A stretch of 64,000 bases of DNA from PLA3 sp964592235 (lineage in GTDB: Bacteria > Planctomycetota > Phycisphaerae > UBA1845 > UTPLA1). How positions within the stretch are numbered: the first letter of the stretch is position 1; each line of letters starts with the position of its first letter. Position numbers and translations under genes: made by a program. Below the pieces are notes generated by a model. The model saw nothing but the letters and a program-made list of their open reading frames with translations, was not told the DNA's origin and did no database searches. Positions 8,751 to 17,563 of this stretch are shown piece by piece. Where the stretch lies: the NCBI GenBank assembly GCA_964592235.1, contig CAZQCF010000008.1, forward strand, positions 68,191-132,190, written 5' to 3'.

Positions 8751-8779
8751 TTGTTTCCAGCTTCCTCACGCGATAAAAT
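8751..8779 (+). promoter_or_regulatory. Candidate sigma-70-type promoter for the kinase/ECF operon
   Basis: TTGTTT at 8751-8756 and TAAAAT at 8774-8779 are separated by 17 bp, in an otherwise GC-rich gap and 64 bp before the chosen kinase start. This is by eye only. Confidence 0.5.
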
Positions 8780-8842
8780 AGTCTACGGCGACTGTGTTTG
8801 ACGCCGATCTCTCGCGCCGGGCGACCCGGCCGGTGGCGTGCC

Positions 8843-10639
8843 ATGACTTGCCCCGTTTCCGACCAGCAACTGTTCAGTTGGATCGACCGCAATGCGGACG
8901 AGCTGGAGGCCCATCTCGCCATTTGCGAAGAATGCCGCGCCAAATCACAGAACATGCTCTCGCTGATTCGTGACGTGTCCCGCGCTCCGGCCGAGGCCCC
9001 GATGCACTGGCCCAGTCGCATTCGCGATTACACCATCCATCGAATGATCGGCCGCGGCGGGCAAGGCTGGGTCTTCGAGGCCCAGCAGGAGTCGCCCCGT
9101 CGGCTCGTCGCACTCAAGATCGTTCGCGGCGACGCCTTCCCCACCGAGGAGGACGGCCGCCGGCTGCATCGCGAGGCCCAGACGCTCGCGCGCCTGCGCC
9201 ACCCCGGCATTGCCGCTGTGTACGAAGCAGGCCGTACGGAAGACGGCCGGCAGTTCTTCGCGATGGAACTGGTGCAGGGCGTCCCGCTCATCGACTACGC
9301 CCGGCAGCACGATCTCACGCTGGAGCGGCGATTGGCGCTCTTCCAGAAAGTCTGCGAAGCCCTGGAGTACGCCCACCAGCGCGGCGTCATCCACCGCGAT
9401 CTCAAGCCGTCCAACATCCTTGTCGAAGACGGCGACCAGCCCAAACTCGTGGATTTCGGCCTGGCCCGCGCGGCGGCGACCGACGCGGACCGCCACGTTC
9501 TCACGACGCTTATGGACGGCGGCGGAATCATGGGTACCTTGCCCTACATCAGCCCCGAGCAGGCGCGAGGCGACGCTACCGACATTGACGCGCGAAGTGA
9601 CCTGTACTCGCTTGGCGTCATTCTTTACGAACTGCTCACCGACCGACTCCCCTATTCTCTCAAGCTCGATTCGCCGCACGCGGCGATTCGAACGATCTGC
9701 GAGGAGTCGCCGTCGCGCCCCAGCCATCACAATCGCCGGCTCCCCCCCGAACTGGACATCATCACGCTCAAGGCACTGGAAAAGGAGCCGACCCAGCGCT
9801 ACGACTCCGTCGCCGACCTCGCGCACGACATCGGTTTGTTTCTCGACGGCAAGCCGATCATGGCGCGCCGCCCCAGCCTGACATACCGCGCGCGAAAGCT
9901 TGTCGCGCGCAACAAGCTCACGACGTTTCTGATCGCCACGATTCTGCTGCTCGCCGGCGGGTCGGCCGCGTGGATTCGCGTGCTGTATGAACGTGCCACC
10001 GCGCAGACCCTGTCCTTCACCCAGCCGCTCACGGCGTGGGAAATTCAGGAACGCCGCCGTCAACTTGAGCGATCCGATCCGCAGGCCGCCATCAGTCGAA
10101 TCAACGCAGCCGAACTGCTCCGAGGACTTGGCGCTTTCGAAGAAGCCGAATCAATTTGTCGCAAGGTGATTGACGCCCAGGGCGATGCAGGCGCCGATTC
10201 GCGCGAAACACTCTACGCCAAAGTCATGCTCGGCCGCGTGCTCATGGATCGCGGCAGCCCTGGCGAGGCACAGCCCATCCTGCGAGACGCTTTGCGCCTG
10301 CTGACGAAGAATTACAAGGATCAGAAAAAGGAAATCGCCAACGCCCGCGCAGCCCTGGGGCAATGCCTGACCCGGCTGGGCTTCTTTCCGGAGGCCGCTG
10401 GATATCTTGAGACTGCCTATCCGACCATCGTCGAAACGTTCGGCCCGCGCGACGCTCGCACGCGTGAGGTCATTCAGGCATTGATCGACGTTTACGACGG
10501 CTGGGGCATGCCCGACAAGGCCGCCGATTACCGACTCATCCGTCAGCAATTCGCCGTCCCCGCGCCCGCTTCAGAACGAGGTACCACTGACGTGCCGGCC
10601 GTTGAACCGGCTCGGAAGCCGGCGGGAACCCTGCCCTGA
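8843..10639 (+). CDS. Membrane Ser/Thr protein kinase with N-terminal zinc finger and TPR-like tail
   Basis: A 598-residue PknB-type kinase. The N-terminus carries a zf-HC2-like cluster (C3, H24, C28, C31 in HLAICEECRAK), a domain usual in anti-sigma factors. The kinase domain runs from about residue 60 to 335, with glycine loop IGRGGQGWVF, catalytic HRDLKPSN, DFGLAR and SPEQARGD. A single membrane helix (FLIATILLLAGGSAAW) follows at about residue 365. The rest is helical and TPR-like. Such kinases paired with ECF sigma factors are common in Planctomycetota and may control them by phosphorylation. The next gene, an ECF sigma factor, starts 17 bp later. I preferred ATG 8843 over an upstream TTG because it places Cys3 correctly for zinc binding. 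Confidence 0.88.
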   Translation: MTCPVSDQQLFSWIDRNADELEAHLAICEECRAKSQNMLSLIRDVSRAPAEAPMHWPSRIRDYTIHRMIGRGGQGWVFEAQQESPRRLVALKIVRGDAFPTEEDGRRLHREAQTLARLRHPGIAAVYEAGRTEDGRQFFAMELVQGVPLIDYARQHDLTLERRLALFQKVCEALEYAHQRGVIHRDLKPSNILVEDGDQPKLVDFGLARAAATDADRHVLTTLMDGGGIMGTLPYISPEQARGDATDIDARSDLYSLGVILYELLTDRLPYSLKLDSPHAAIRTICEESPSRPSHHNRRLPPELDIITLKALEKEPTQRYDSVADLAHDIGLFLDGKPIMARRPSLTYRARKLVARNKLTTFLIATILLLAGGSAAWIRVLYERATAQTLSFTQPLTAWEIQERRRQLERSDPQAAISRINAAELLRGLGAFEEAESICRKVIDAQGDAGADSRETLYAKVMLGRVLMDRGSPGEAQPILRDALRLLTKNYKDQKKEIANARAALGQCLTRLGFFPEAAGYLETAYPTIVETFGPRDARTREVIQALIDVYDGWGMPDKAADYRLIRQQFAVPAPASERGTTDVPAVEPARKPAGTLP

Positions 10640-10656
10640 CCCCATCAAGCACACCC

Positions 10657-11253
10657 ATGAGCCATTCCAGACCGCCGCTGTCCGACGCGCCGACCCCGAA
10701 TCCCAGTACGGACGGGTCGAAGCCGCCGGACCTGACCCACAGCATTCTCTCGCGATTGCGAAGCGGCGACCCGGACGCCGGGCGATTGCTCGACCTGACC
10801 TATCGGCCGGCCATGCTGCGCTTCTGCCTCGGCTACCTGCACGACCCGATGGAGTCCGAGGACGCCGTGCAGGAAATCTTCTGGCGCGTGCTGCGGTCCG
10901 ACGCCCTGCCCGACAACTTCCGCCCGTGGCTGTACAAGGTCGCGCGCAACCATTGCATCGCCGTCCTGCGCGAGCGCAAGCGCCACCATGCCGATCGCAA
11001 CCCCCTGCCGACCGAATCCATCCCGCTGGATGAAAGCGGTAACCTGACGCGCCTGGTTCGTGCCGAGGCCCAGCACCAACTCGCCGATCTGTTATCGCAA
11101 CTCTCGGCCGACGACAACGAACTGCTCCGGCTGCGCTACACCGAAGGCCTGTCGCGCAAGGAAATCGCCGACGTGATGGACGAGCCGGAGTCCGTCATCA
11201 AATCGCGACTGTTCGAGGCGATCGAGAAGCTGCGGAAGTTGGCCGGGGGATGA
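10657..11253 (+). CDS. ECF-type RNA polymerase sigma factor
   Basis: A 198-residue ECF sigma factor. Region 2 is clear (FCLGYLHDPMESEDAVQEIF, then WRVL, and PWLYKVARNHCIAVLRERKR). Region 4 is clear too (LSADDNELLRLRYTEGLSRKEIADVM and VIKSRLFEAIEKLR). The first 28 residues are Pro/Ser-rich. It directly follows a zinc-finger Ser/Thr kinase, and no classical anti-sigma gene is adjacent, so the kinase or its zinc finger may be the regulator. That is inference. Target promoters are unknown. Confidence 0.9.
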   Translation: MSHSRPPLSDAPTPNPSTDGSKPPDLTHSILSRLRSGDPDAGRLLDLTYRPAMLRFCLGYLHDPMESEDAVQEIFWRVLRSDALPDNFRPWLYKVARNHCIAVLRERKRHHADRNPLPTESIPLDESGNLTRLVRAEAQHQLADLLSQLSADDNELLRLRYTEGLSRKEIADVMDEPESVIKSRLFEAIEKLRKLAGG

Positions 11254-11305
11254 TAGTCAAACCGGTAAAGTCGAAGCCTGAACAACACTTTTTTCTAGAA
11301 TTCGC

Positions 11306-11333
11306 TTGACCGACGCCCGGCGTGTGCTATGTT
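11306..11333 (+). promoter_or_regulatory. Candidate sigma-70-type promoter in the AT-richer island
   Basis: TTGACC (11306-11311) and TATGTT (11328-11333) are spaced by 16 bp. A strong Shine-Dalgarno-like AAAGGAGG lies further downstream at about 11389-11396, but no good start codon follows at the usual distance. It probably drives the small protein gene at 11527. Confidence 0.5.
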
Positions 11334-11431
11334 GTGTTGGGATTGTTTCAATGCCGCAACGCGAGTACTTGGCGTGACTACTGACGGGAAAGGAGGTGTG
11401 ATTAAGAAAAACTAATATTAGAGCGAATGGT

Positions 11432-11524
11432 ATGGCGGCCGCTTTCTTTCATGAACTTGAAGGTAAGCGGCGTTTGTATTTGGAAACATGGACTCAGCAT
11501 AGAGTAGAAAGAAAAAGGGATTAA
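11432..11524 (+). CDS. Possible 30-codon leader peptide
   Basis: An ATG-started reading frame encodes MAAAFFHELEGKRRLYLETW plus ten more, mostly charged, residues. It ends with TAA two bases before the ATG of the next gene, a spacing that would allow translational coupling. No convincing ribosome-binding site lies directly in front. It could equally be untranslated leader. Confidence 0.25.
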   Translation: MAAAFFHELEGKRRLYLETWTQHRVERKRD

Positions 11525-11526
11525 TT

Positions 11527-11859
11527 ATGTGTCGTGAATGTCCAAATTCGAAGAATAAGCCCAATAGATTAGATTATTTCCCGATTTCATTTCATGCTCG
11601 CCAAATGCTAAAGGAACGATACCCGCAAACAGTCATTCCGATGTCTGATTCTGATTTCGACTTAATAAAGGTCCTTCGATCGTCGCAGGTTCTTGGTTAC
11701 GACCCATCAACATCGGGCTTACACTTGGAGGTTTCGGGCACGCCGATGATTGCTGTAGTAGTTCATGATACTGTAGTGACTTTTTTCGCCAAAGATCAGG
11801 CGATAAGCAACCTAAAGAACAAAGGCTGGCTTTTTACGAATCGCTATGACGCAGCCTGA
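11527..11859 (+). CDS. Small protein of unknown function in an AT-richer island
   Basis: I do not recognise this 110-residue protein. It starts MCRECPNSKNK, so it has a CxxC pair close to the N-terminus, and is otherwise a mixed soluble sequence (FPISFHARQMLKERYPQTVI). It ends in NKGWLFTNRYDAA. No signal peptide or membrane helix is visible. Its codons are clearly richer in A and T than those of neighbours (AAT, TTA, AGA, ATA are used), and the surrounding 600 bp share this bias. That suggests recent acquisition. It is plausible as a gene because the frame is open, starts with ATG and lies behind a promoter-like sequence. Confidence 0.6.
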   Translation: MCRECPNSKNKPNRLDYFPISFHARQMLKERYPQTVIPMSDSDFDLIKVLRSSQVLGYDPSTSGLHLEVSGTPMIAVVVHDTVVTFFAKDQAISNLKNKGWLFTNRYDAA

Positions 11860-12031
11860 TTGATTCAATTCAGTAAGGGGGCGGCAAGCATATCGATGTA
11901 GCGCTTAATTGGTTGCTTGCCGCTCCCAAACAGATCAGTCCGAAGCGCTTTGTCTCACCCTTGGTTTTAGGAAAAATTTTGGAGTTTCCGCAAGAAACGT
12001 CAAGCCCCAGTACTCAAGCCTCAAGCCCTTA

Positions 12032-13651
12032 TCAAAACACCTGCCCCGTGTCGAACCGTCCCAGCGATGCCTCCAGCGCCTGCATCATCTCGCCCACCGT
12101 CGCGTACGCCTTCGCCCCCGCGATCAGGGCTTCCATCACGTTCACGCCCGCGCGGGCGTCATCCGTAATCCGCTTCAGCGCCGCCTTCACCGCCGCATCG
12201 TTGCGCCCGGCCTTCATCCTCTTCAAATCGGCGATGACTTCGTGCTCTACCGCGTCGGGAATCTTCAGCATGTCGATCCGCGGGCCGTCATCGTCCGTGT
12301 AGTCCGTCACGCCGACGAGCTTCTTGTCGCCCCGCTCGACCGCCGCGCTGTAGCGATAGGCAGCATCGGCAATCTCGCGCCGCACGTACCCGTTCTCAAT
12401 CGCGGCGATCATCCCGCCCATCTCGTCGATGTGCTCAATGTACTCGCGGGCCTCCGCCTCCAACTGATTCGTCAGTGCCTCGACGAAGTAGCTCCCACCG
12501 AGCGGATCGACCACGTTCGTCACGCCCGTTTCGCACGCCAGCACCTGCTGTGTGCGCAGCGCCAGCGTCACCGCGTGCTCGGTCGGCAGGCACACCGTTT
12601 CGTCCATGCTGTTCGTGTGCAGACTCTGGCAGCCGCCCAGCACCGCCGCCATCGCCTGATACGCAACTCGCATCAGATTCACATGCGGCTGCTTGGAATA
12701 CAGGCTGCAACCGGCCGTCTGCGCGTGGAAGCGCAGCCACATCGACCGCTCGTTCTTCGCGCCAAATCGCTCTTTCATGTACCAAGCCCACAGCCGCCGG
12801 GCCGCGCGGAACTTGGCGATCTCCTCGAAGAAGTCGTTGTGACTGTTGAAGAAAAAGCTCAACCGCGGCGCGAATGCGTCGATGTCCATGCCCCGATCGA
12901 CGCACGCCTGGGCATAGGCCAGACCGTCGCCGAGGGTAAACGCCAGCTCCTGACCGGCCGTCGAACCGGCCTCGCGGATGTGATAGCCGCTGACGCTCAC
13001 GGCGTTGTATTGGGGCAGCTCCTTCTGACAGAACTCGATTGTGTCCACCACCAGTCGCACGCTCTCGGACGGCGGAAAGACGAACTCATTCTGCGCGTGG
13101 AACTCCTTGAGAATGTCGTTCTGGCAGGTGCCGCGGAGATTCTTGCGGGGCACGCCCTGCTTGTCGGCCGTGGCGACGTAAAAGGCGATGAGAATGGCTG
13201 CCGGCGCGTTGATGGTCATGGAGACGCTGACGCCGCCGAGGTCGATGCCGCCGAACAGCACTTCGTAGTCGGCCAGCGAGGAGATGGCGACGCCGCAACG
13301 ACCGACCTCGCCGAGCGAAAGCGGGTCATCGGCATCGCGGCCCATGAGCGTCGGCAGGTCGAAGGCCGTGGACAGGCCGGTCTGCCCGCGCGAGAGCAGA
13401 AACTTGAATCGCTCATTGGTCTGTCGGGCGCTGCCGAACCCGGCAAACTGCCGCATGGTCCACAGCTTCCCCCGGTACATATCGGGGTGCACGCCGCGCG
13501 TGAACGGATACTGCCCTGGGTCGCCCAGGTGCGTTTCGTAGTCCACCTCGGCGGTATCCTGCGGCCCGTAGACCGTCTGCAGGGGCCTGCCGGACATAGT
13601 GGTGTGCGGGCCGATTTCACCGGGGTGGACGTCGGTTTGCGTTGGTCTCAT
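12032..13651 (-). CDS. B12-dependent acyl-CoA mutase, large subunit (isobutyryl-CoA-mutase type)
   Basis: A 539-residue protein equal to the catalytic TIM barrel of the methylmalonyl-CoA mutase family, without the C-terminal cobalamin-binding domain, so a separate small subunit must supply B12. Conserved stretches include FTRGVHPDMYRG, FDLPTLMGRDADDP, SGYHIREAGSTA and QSLHTNSMDE. The carboxylate-binding Tyr and Arg of methylmalonyl-CoA mutase are replaced by Phe69 (MRQFAGFG) and Gln187 (KEFHAQNEFVFPP). These are the residues of isobutyryl-CoA mutase, so the substrate is probably isobutyryl-/butyryl-CoA or a relative. The start is ATG 13651, preceded by GAGGAA about 7 bases away. An in-frame upstream extension to 13771 lacks family similarity. 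No small subunit or MeaB-type chaperone is nearby. Confidence 0.87.
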   Translation of the reverse strand: MRPTQTDVHPGEIGPHTTMSGRPLQTVYGPQDTAEVDYETHLGDPGQYPFTRGVHPDMYRGKLWTMRQFAGFGSARQTNERFKFLLSRGQTGLSTAFDLPTLMGRDADDPLSLGEVGRCGVAISSLADYEVLFGGIDLGGVSVSMTINAPAAILIAFYVATADKQGVPRKNLRGTCQNDILKEFHAQNEFVFPPSESVRLVVDTIEFCQKELPQYNAVSVSGYHIREAGSTAGQELAFTLGDGLAYAQACVDRGMDIDAFAPRLSFFFNSHNDFFEEIAKFRAARRLWAWYMKERFGAKNERSMWLRFHAQTAGCSLYSKQPHVNLMRVAYQAMAAVLGGCQSLHTNSMDETVCLPTEHAVTLALRTQQVLACETGVTNVVDPLGGSYFVEALTNQLEAEAREYIEHIDEMGGMIAAIENGYVRREIADAAYRYSAAVERGDKKLVGVTDYTDDDGPRIDMLKIPDAVEHEVIADLKRMKAGRNDAAVKAALKRITDDARAGVNVMEALIAGAKAYATVGEMMQALEASLGRFDTGQVF

Positions 13652-13764
13652 TAAGCGTTCCTCGGAAAGCAAGGCATTGTAATGGTGTCTCCAAATGATG
13701 AAAACAGGCAAGGCGCCCGAAGCCATGACAGCGAGACGGCCTCCCACGGATCGGAAGTAATGCA

Positions 13765-13794
13765 TTGGCAATGGGTTCGGGCGTCTGGTAGAAT
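13765..13794 (+). promoter_or_regulatory. Candidate promoter for smc
   Basis: TTGGCA (13765-13770) and TAGAAT (13789-13794), spaced 18 bp, point toward smc, which starts 157 bp downstream. The 300-bp gap between the mutase and smc holds nothing else I recognise. Confidence 0.45.
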
Positions 13795-13950
13795 GCCTGC
13801 TTCACCCGGCGCGAATCGCGGCTGGGCGTCTGACAATCAATCTGGGGCGGATGGGCAGGAGGCCCGACCGCGCAGCGGTGAACGATTCGATTCACGGTTG
13901 CGCCACGCAGCACAAACCGGCCAAGGCAGCACGGAGGCTAGGCTTCTTTC

Positions 13951-16900
13951 ATGATTCTCAAGCGACTCACGGCGACGGGCTTCAAGAGCTTCGCGGATAA
14001 GACCGAATTCGATTTCGGCGGCGGCATCACCTGCATCGTCGGGCCGAACGGTTGCGGCAAGTCAAACGTCGTCGACGCCATCAAGTGGGTGCTTGGTGAG
14101 CAGTCCGCCAAGAGCCTGCGCGGCAAGCAGATGATGGACGTCATCTTCAACGGCTCGGGCACGCGCAAGAGCCTCGGCATGGCCCAGGTCGATCTCACGT
14201 TCGACAATTCCGACGGCCGCCTCCCGACCGACCAGACCGAAGTGACCGTCTCGCGTCGCTTGTATCGCAGCGGCGAGAGCGAGTACCTGTTGAACAAGCA
14301 GGTGTGCCGATTGAAAGACATCCGCGAGTTGTTCCTCGACACCGGCATCGGCGTCGATGCCTACAGCGTGATCGAGCAGGGTCGCGTTGATGTGTTGCTT
14401 CAGGCGAACCCGGCCGAGCGGCGGCTGATCTTCGAAGAGGCCGCGGGCATCAGCAAGTACAAGGTTCGCAAGAAAGAGGCGCAGCGCCGGCTGGAGCGCG
14501 TGAATCAAAACCTGCTCCGCGTCCAGGACATCGTCGAGGAAGTCGAAAAGCGTCTGCGAAGCGTGAAGCTGGCCGCGGGCAAGGCCCGAAACTATCAGGC
14601 ATACGTTCAGGAATTGCGCGAGCTGCGCAGCCGATACGCCCTCGCCGAGTATCACCGCCTTCGTGAGGGGCGCGACGCCGCCGAACGTGAATCGAACGAT
14701 CTTTCGGATCGCGCGACCCAGCTGCGCACCGACCTGTCGAACAACGAAGCGCGCAGCAGCGACGCCAACGTCGGCATCGTCGATCTCGAGCGGGCCATTT
14801 CACTCACCGAAAACCGCCTGCTCACCGCCACCTCACAGATTACCGCGCAGGAAGAGCGCATCGCGGCCGCCGAACGGCGCATCGCCGACCAGAAGGAGCT
14901 GCTCGCGCGATCGCAGGAGCGACTTGGCGGATTCGACGGACAGGTTGCGTCGCTGGATGACCGGCTCGCCGAGCAGGACGCAATCATCAAGCGGATCGAA
15001 TCGGAACTGGCGGCCGTTCACGAAGAGCTGTCGCGCCTGGCCGAGCAGGATCGCACCTGCGCTCACCAGACCAACGAGACGAGCACGCGGCTGGAGGACG
15101 AAAAGGCCGGCATCATTGATCTGCTTCGCCGCACGAGCCAGTTGCACAACGAGATTCAGGGGCTGGACCTGCAACACGAATCGCTCGCGCGGCAGAAGTC
15201 CCAGCTCGACGAGCGCGACGCAGCCATCGCGACCGAACTGGCCGAGGCGATGGGCAAGCAGCAGGCACACCGCTCGCGGCTCGGCGAGATCGACTCCCTA
15301 ATCGCCGATCAAACAGCAAAGCTGAACGAAACGAAGGAAAAGGCCGACGCCGCGGCAAGTCATCGCGTGCAATTGATCGACCAGCTCGCGGCGGCGAAGG
15401 AATACCGCAGCGGCCTGGAAAGCCGGCGGCAGTTGCTTGCCGAGCAGGACCGCAAGCACGAGGGCCTGCTCGCCGGCGCGAGGGAGATACTCGAACGGCG
15501 CGACCGCGACGAATCGGGCCGCGCATTCAGTTATGTTCGCGGCGCGGTCGGCGAATTGTTCGAGGCCGACGTGGCCCACGCCGGACTGGTCGAAGCGGTC
15601 CTCGGCAACTACGAAAAATATCTGGTCGTCGCGCTGCGCGAATCGTTGCTGGCCGATCGCGATACGCTGGCTGATCTGTCGGGGCCGGTGCGGGCCTTCT
15701 CCCTGGACTGCGTGCCGCCGCTCGTGAATGGACCCGACCTGTCGAACCAGGAGGGTTTCGTCGCGAAGCTGATCGACTGGGTTCGCTTTCCGGAAGACTG
15801 CGCCCAACTCGCGCGCTACCTGCTGGGCCGGACGTATGTGGTGGAGAGCATCGATGCGGCGCGGCGACTCGCTGCAATGGACCCGGCCGGCGCGCGATTC
15901 GTGACGGTTGAAGGCATCGTCTGGGAACCGGACGGGCGCGTCGGGATCGGCCCGCTCGGCGCGGGGACGGGCCTCATCAGCCGTCGAAGCGAGCTGCGCG
16001 AGCTGGCGAAGGAACTGACCAGCGTCGAGGAGCGCATCACGTCGCTCTCGGAGCAACTGCGTACCAGCGAAAGCGAAGTCAGCCACCTCGAACAGGTGCA
16101 GCAGAGCCTGCGCACGGCGATCTACGAGGCCAACACGCAACGCGTCGAATCCGCCGCGAATCTCGCGACGGTCGACGAAACGGTACGACAATTATCGGAT
16201 GAGCGGCCGCTGATCGCGCGCGAAGTGGCCGTACTGGTCGATCAACTCGGCGAGATGCGAACACGGCAGGAGGCCAGCCGCCAATCGCTGACGCAGCTTG
16301 AGACGCGCAGCAGCGAAAGCGAGCGGATGGTCGAGCAGCTGACGGCGACGCTGTCGGAATTGCAGACGCAGCGGCAGCAGATTGGCGAAGCGATCACCAG
16401 CGCCAAAGTGCGCAGCGGTGAGTTGACCCAGCAGCGCGCGGCGGCAAACGAAACCGCGCGGGAGTTGCAGGCGGCGCGCGTGCAGTTGCTGACCGAGCGC
16501 GATCAGGCCGCGCGCGACGTCGTGGAGGCGCAGGAGCGGATTGAACAATCGCAGGGTCAAATGGCCGCCGCGAAGCAGGCGCTGGACGAACACCGCACGC
16601 AGCACGCGGCGCTCTCGCGCGAGGCAGCCGACCTCCGAACGAACCGCGACAACCTGCGCAGCGAGGTCGAGCAATTGGCCATCGACGCGCGACGACTGCG
16701 AGGCGAACTGGAAGCCGTGGAGGCCCAGTTGCACGAGCGGCAATTGAAATTGCAGGAGCTGCGCGTTCGGCTGGAGGACCTTGTCGGCCGCATTCAGGAA
16801 GAATTGCACGTTGACCTGGAGGCGCAGTACGCCGGCTACACGCCGCAGGACGACGAAGACTGGCCCGCGGTCGAAGCGAAAATTGAAGAACTGCGGCAGA

Positions 16901-17529
16901 AAATCGAGCGCCTCGGCAGCGTCAACCTCGACGCGATCGACGAGCAGGGCCAGCTTGAAACGCGACTGGAGTTCCTAACCGGCCAGCTGACCGACCTGCG
17001 CACGAGCGAGAAGCAACTGCTCGAACTGATCGATCGACTGAACGTCGAGTCGCAGCAGCGATTCATCGATACGTTCAAGGGCGTCGCCGAGCATTTTGCC
17101 GCGCTTTTCAAGAAGCTCTTCGGCGGCGGCAAGGCCGAGCTGCTGCTCATGGACGAAGCCGACGTGCTGGAATGCGGCATCGAAATCGTCGCCCGCCCGC
17201 CGGGAAAGGAACCGCAAAGTATCAGCCTGCTCTCCGGCGGCGAAAAGACCATGACCGCCATCGCCCTGCTGATGGCCGTGTTCCGACATCGCCCGTCGCC
17301 GTTCGTGCTGCTCGACGAAGTCGACGCGGCGCTGGACGAGGCGAACAACGTGCGCTTCAACCACGTCGTGGAAGAGTTCTCGAAGATCTCGCAATTCATC
17401 GTCATTACCCACTCGAAACGCACGATGAGCATCGCTGACACCATGTACGGCGTCACGATGCAGGAGGCGGGCGTCTCCAAGCGCGTCAGCGTTCGGTTCG
17501 ACGACGAACAGCAAAAAGCCTCGGCCTGA
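13951..17529 (+). CDS. smc: Chromosome segregation ATPase SMC
   Basis: A 1192-residue protein with full SMC architecture. The N-terminal head has Walker A GPNGCGKSNVVDAIKWVLGE at about residues 32-51. Two long coiled-coil arms (about 170-500 and 680-1020) flank a hinge at about 515-670 (GRAFSYVRGAVGELFEAD). The C-terminal head has signature LLSGGEKTMTAIALLMAVF and Walker B PFVLLDEVDAALDEANN. It condenses and separates the chromosome as a dimer with ScpA/ScpB, neither of which is adjacent. The ATG sits right at the start of the canonical 'MILKRLTATGFKSFADKT'. The length is normal. Confidence 0.97.
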   Translation: MILKRLTATGFKSFADKTEFDFGGGITCIVGPNGCGKSNVVDAIKWVLGEQSAKSLRGKQMMDVIFNGSGTRKSLGMAQVDLTFDNSDGRLPTDQTEVTVSRRLYRSGESEYLLNKQVCRLKDIRELFLDTGIGVDAYSVIEQGRVDVLLQANPAERRLIFEEAAGISKYKVRKKEAQRRLERVNQNLLRVQDIVEEVEKRLRSVKLAAGKARNYQAYVQELRELRSRYALAEYHRLREGRDAAERESNDLSDRATQLRTDLSNNEARSSDANVGIVDLERAISLTENRLLTATSQITAQEERIAAAERRIADQKELLARSQERLGGFDGQVASLDDRLAEQDAIIKRIESELAAVHEELSRLAEQDRTCAHQTNETSTRLEDEKAGIIDLLRRTSQLHNEIQGLDLQHESLARQKSQLDERDAAIATELAEAMGKQQAHRSRLGEIDSLIADQTAKLNETKEKADAAASHRVQLIDQLAAAKEYRSGLESRRQLLAEQDRKHEGLLAGAREILERRDRDESGRAFSYVRGAVGELFEADVAHAGLVEAVLGNYEKYLVVALRESLLADRDTLADLSGPVRAFSLDCVPPLVNGPDLSNQEGFVAKLIDWVRFPEDCAQLARYLLGRTYVVESIDAARRLAAMDPAGARFVTVEGIVWEPDGRVGIGPLGAGTGLISRRSELRELAKELTSVEERITSLSEQLRTSESEVSHLEQVQQSLRTAIYEANTQRVESAANLATVDETVRQLSDERPLIAREVAVLVDQLGEMRTRQEASRQSLTQLETRSSESERMVEQLTATLSELQTQRQQIGEAITSAKVRSGELTQQRAAANETARELQAARVQLLTERDQAARDVVEAQERIEQSQGQMAAAKQALDEHRTQHAALSREAADLRTNRDNLRSEVEQLAIDARRLRGELEAVEAQLHERQLKLQELRVRLEDLVGRIQEELHVDLEAQYAGYTPQDDEDWPAVEAKIEELRQKIERLGSVNLDAIDEQGQLETRLEFLTGQLTDLRTSEKQLLELIDRLNVESQQRFIDTFKGVAEHFAALFKKLFGGGKAELLLMDEADVLECGIEIVARPPGKEPQSISLLSGGEKTMTAIALLMAVFRHRPSPFVLLDEVDAALDEANNVRFNHVVEEFSKISQFIVITHSKRTMSIADTMYGVTMQEAGVSKRVSVRFDDEQQKASA

Positions 17530-17563
17530 TCGGCATCGGTCCTGCCAACGCAATTCGTGTATC

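Noticed and set aside
11909..13654. A 581-codon plus-strand frame opposite the acyl-CoA mutase
   Set aside because: The mutase on the other strand has full family motifs; the plus frame is Arg/His-rich shadow sequence.
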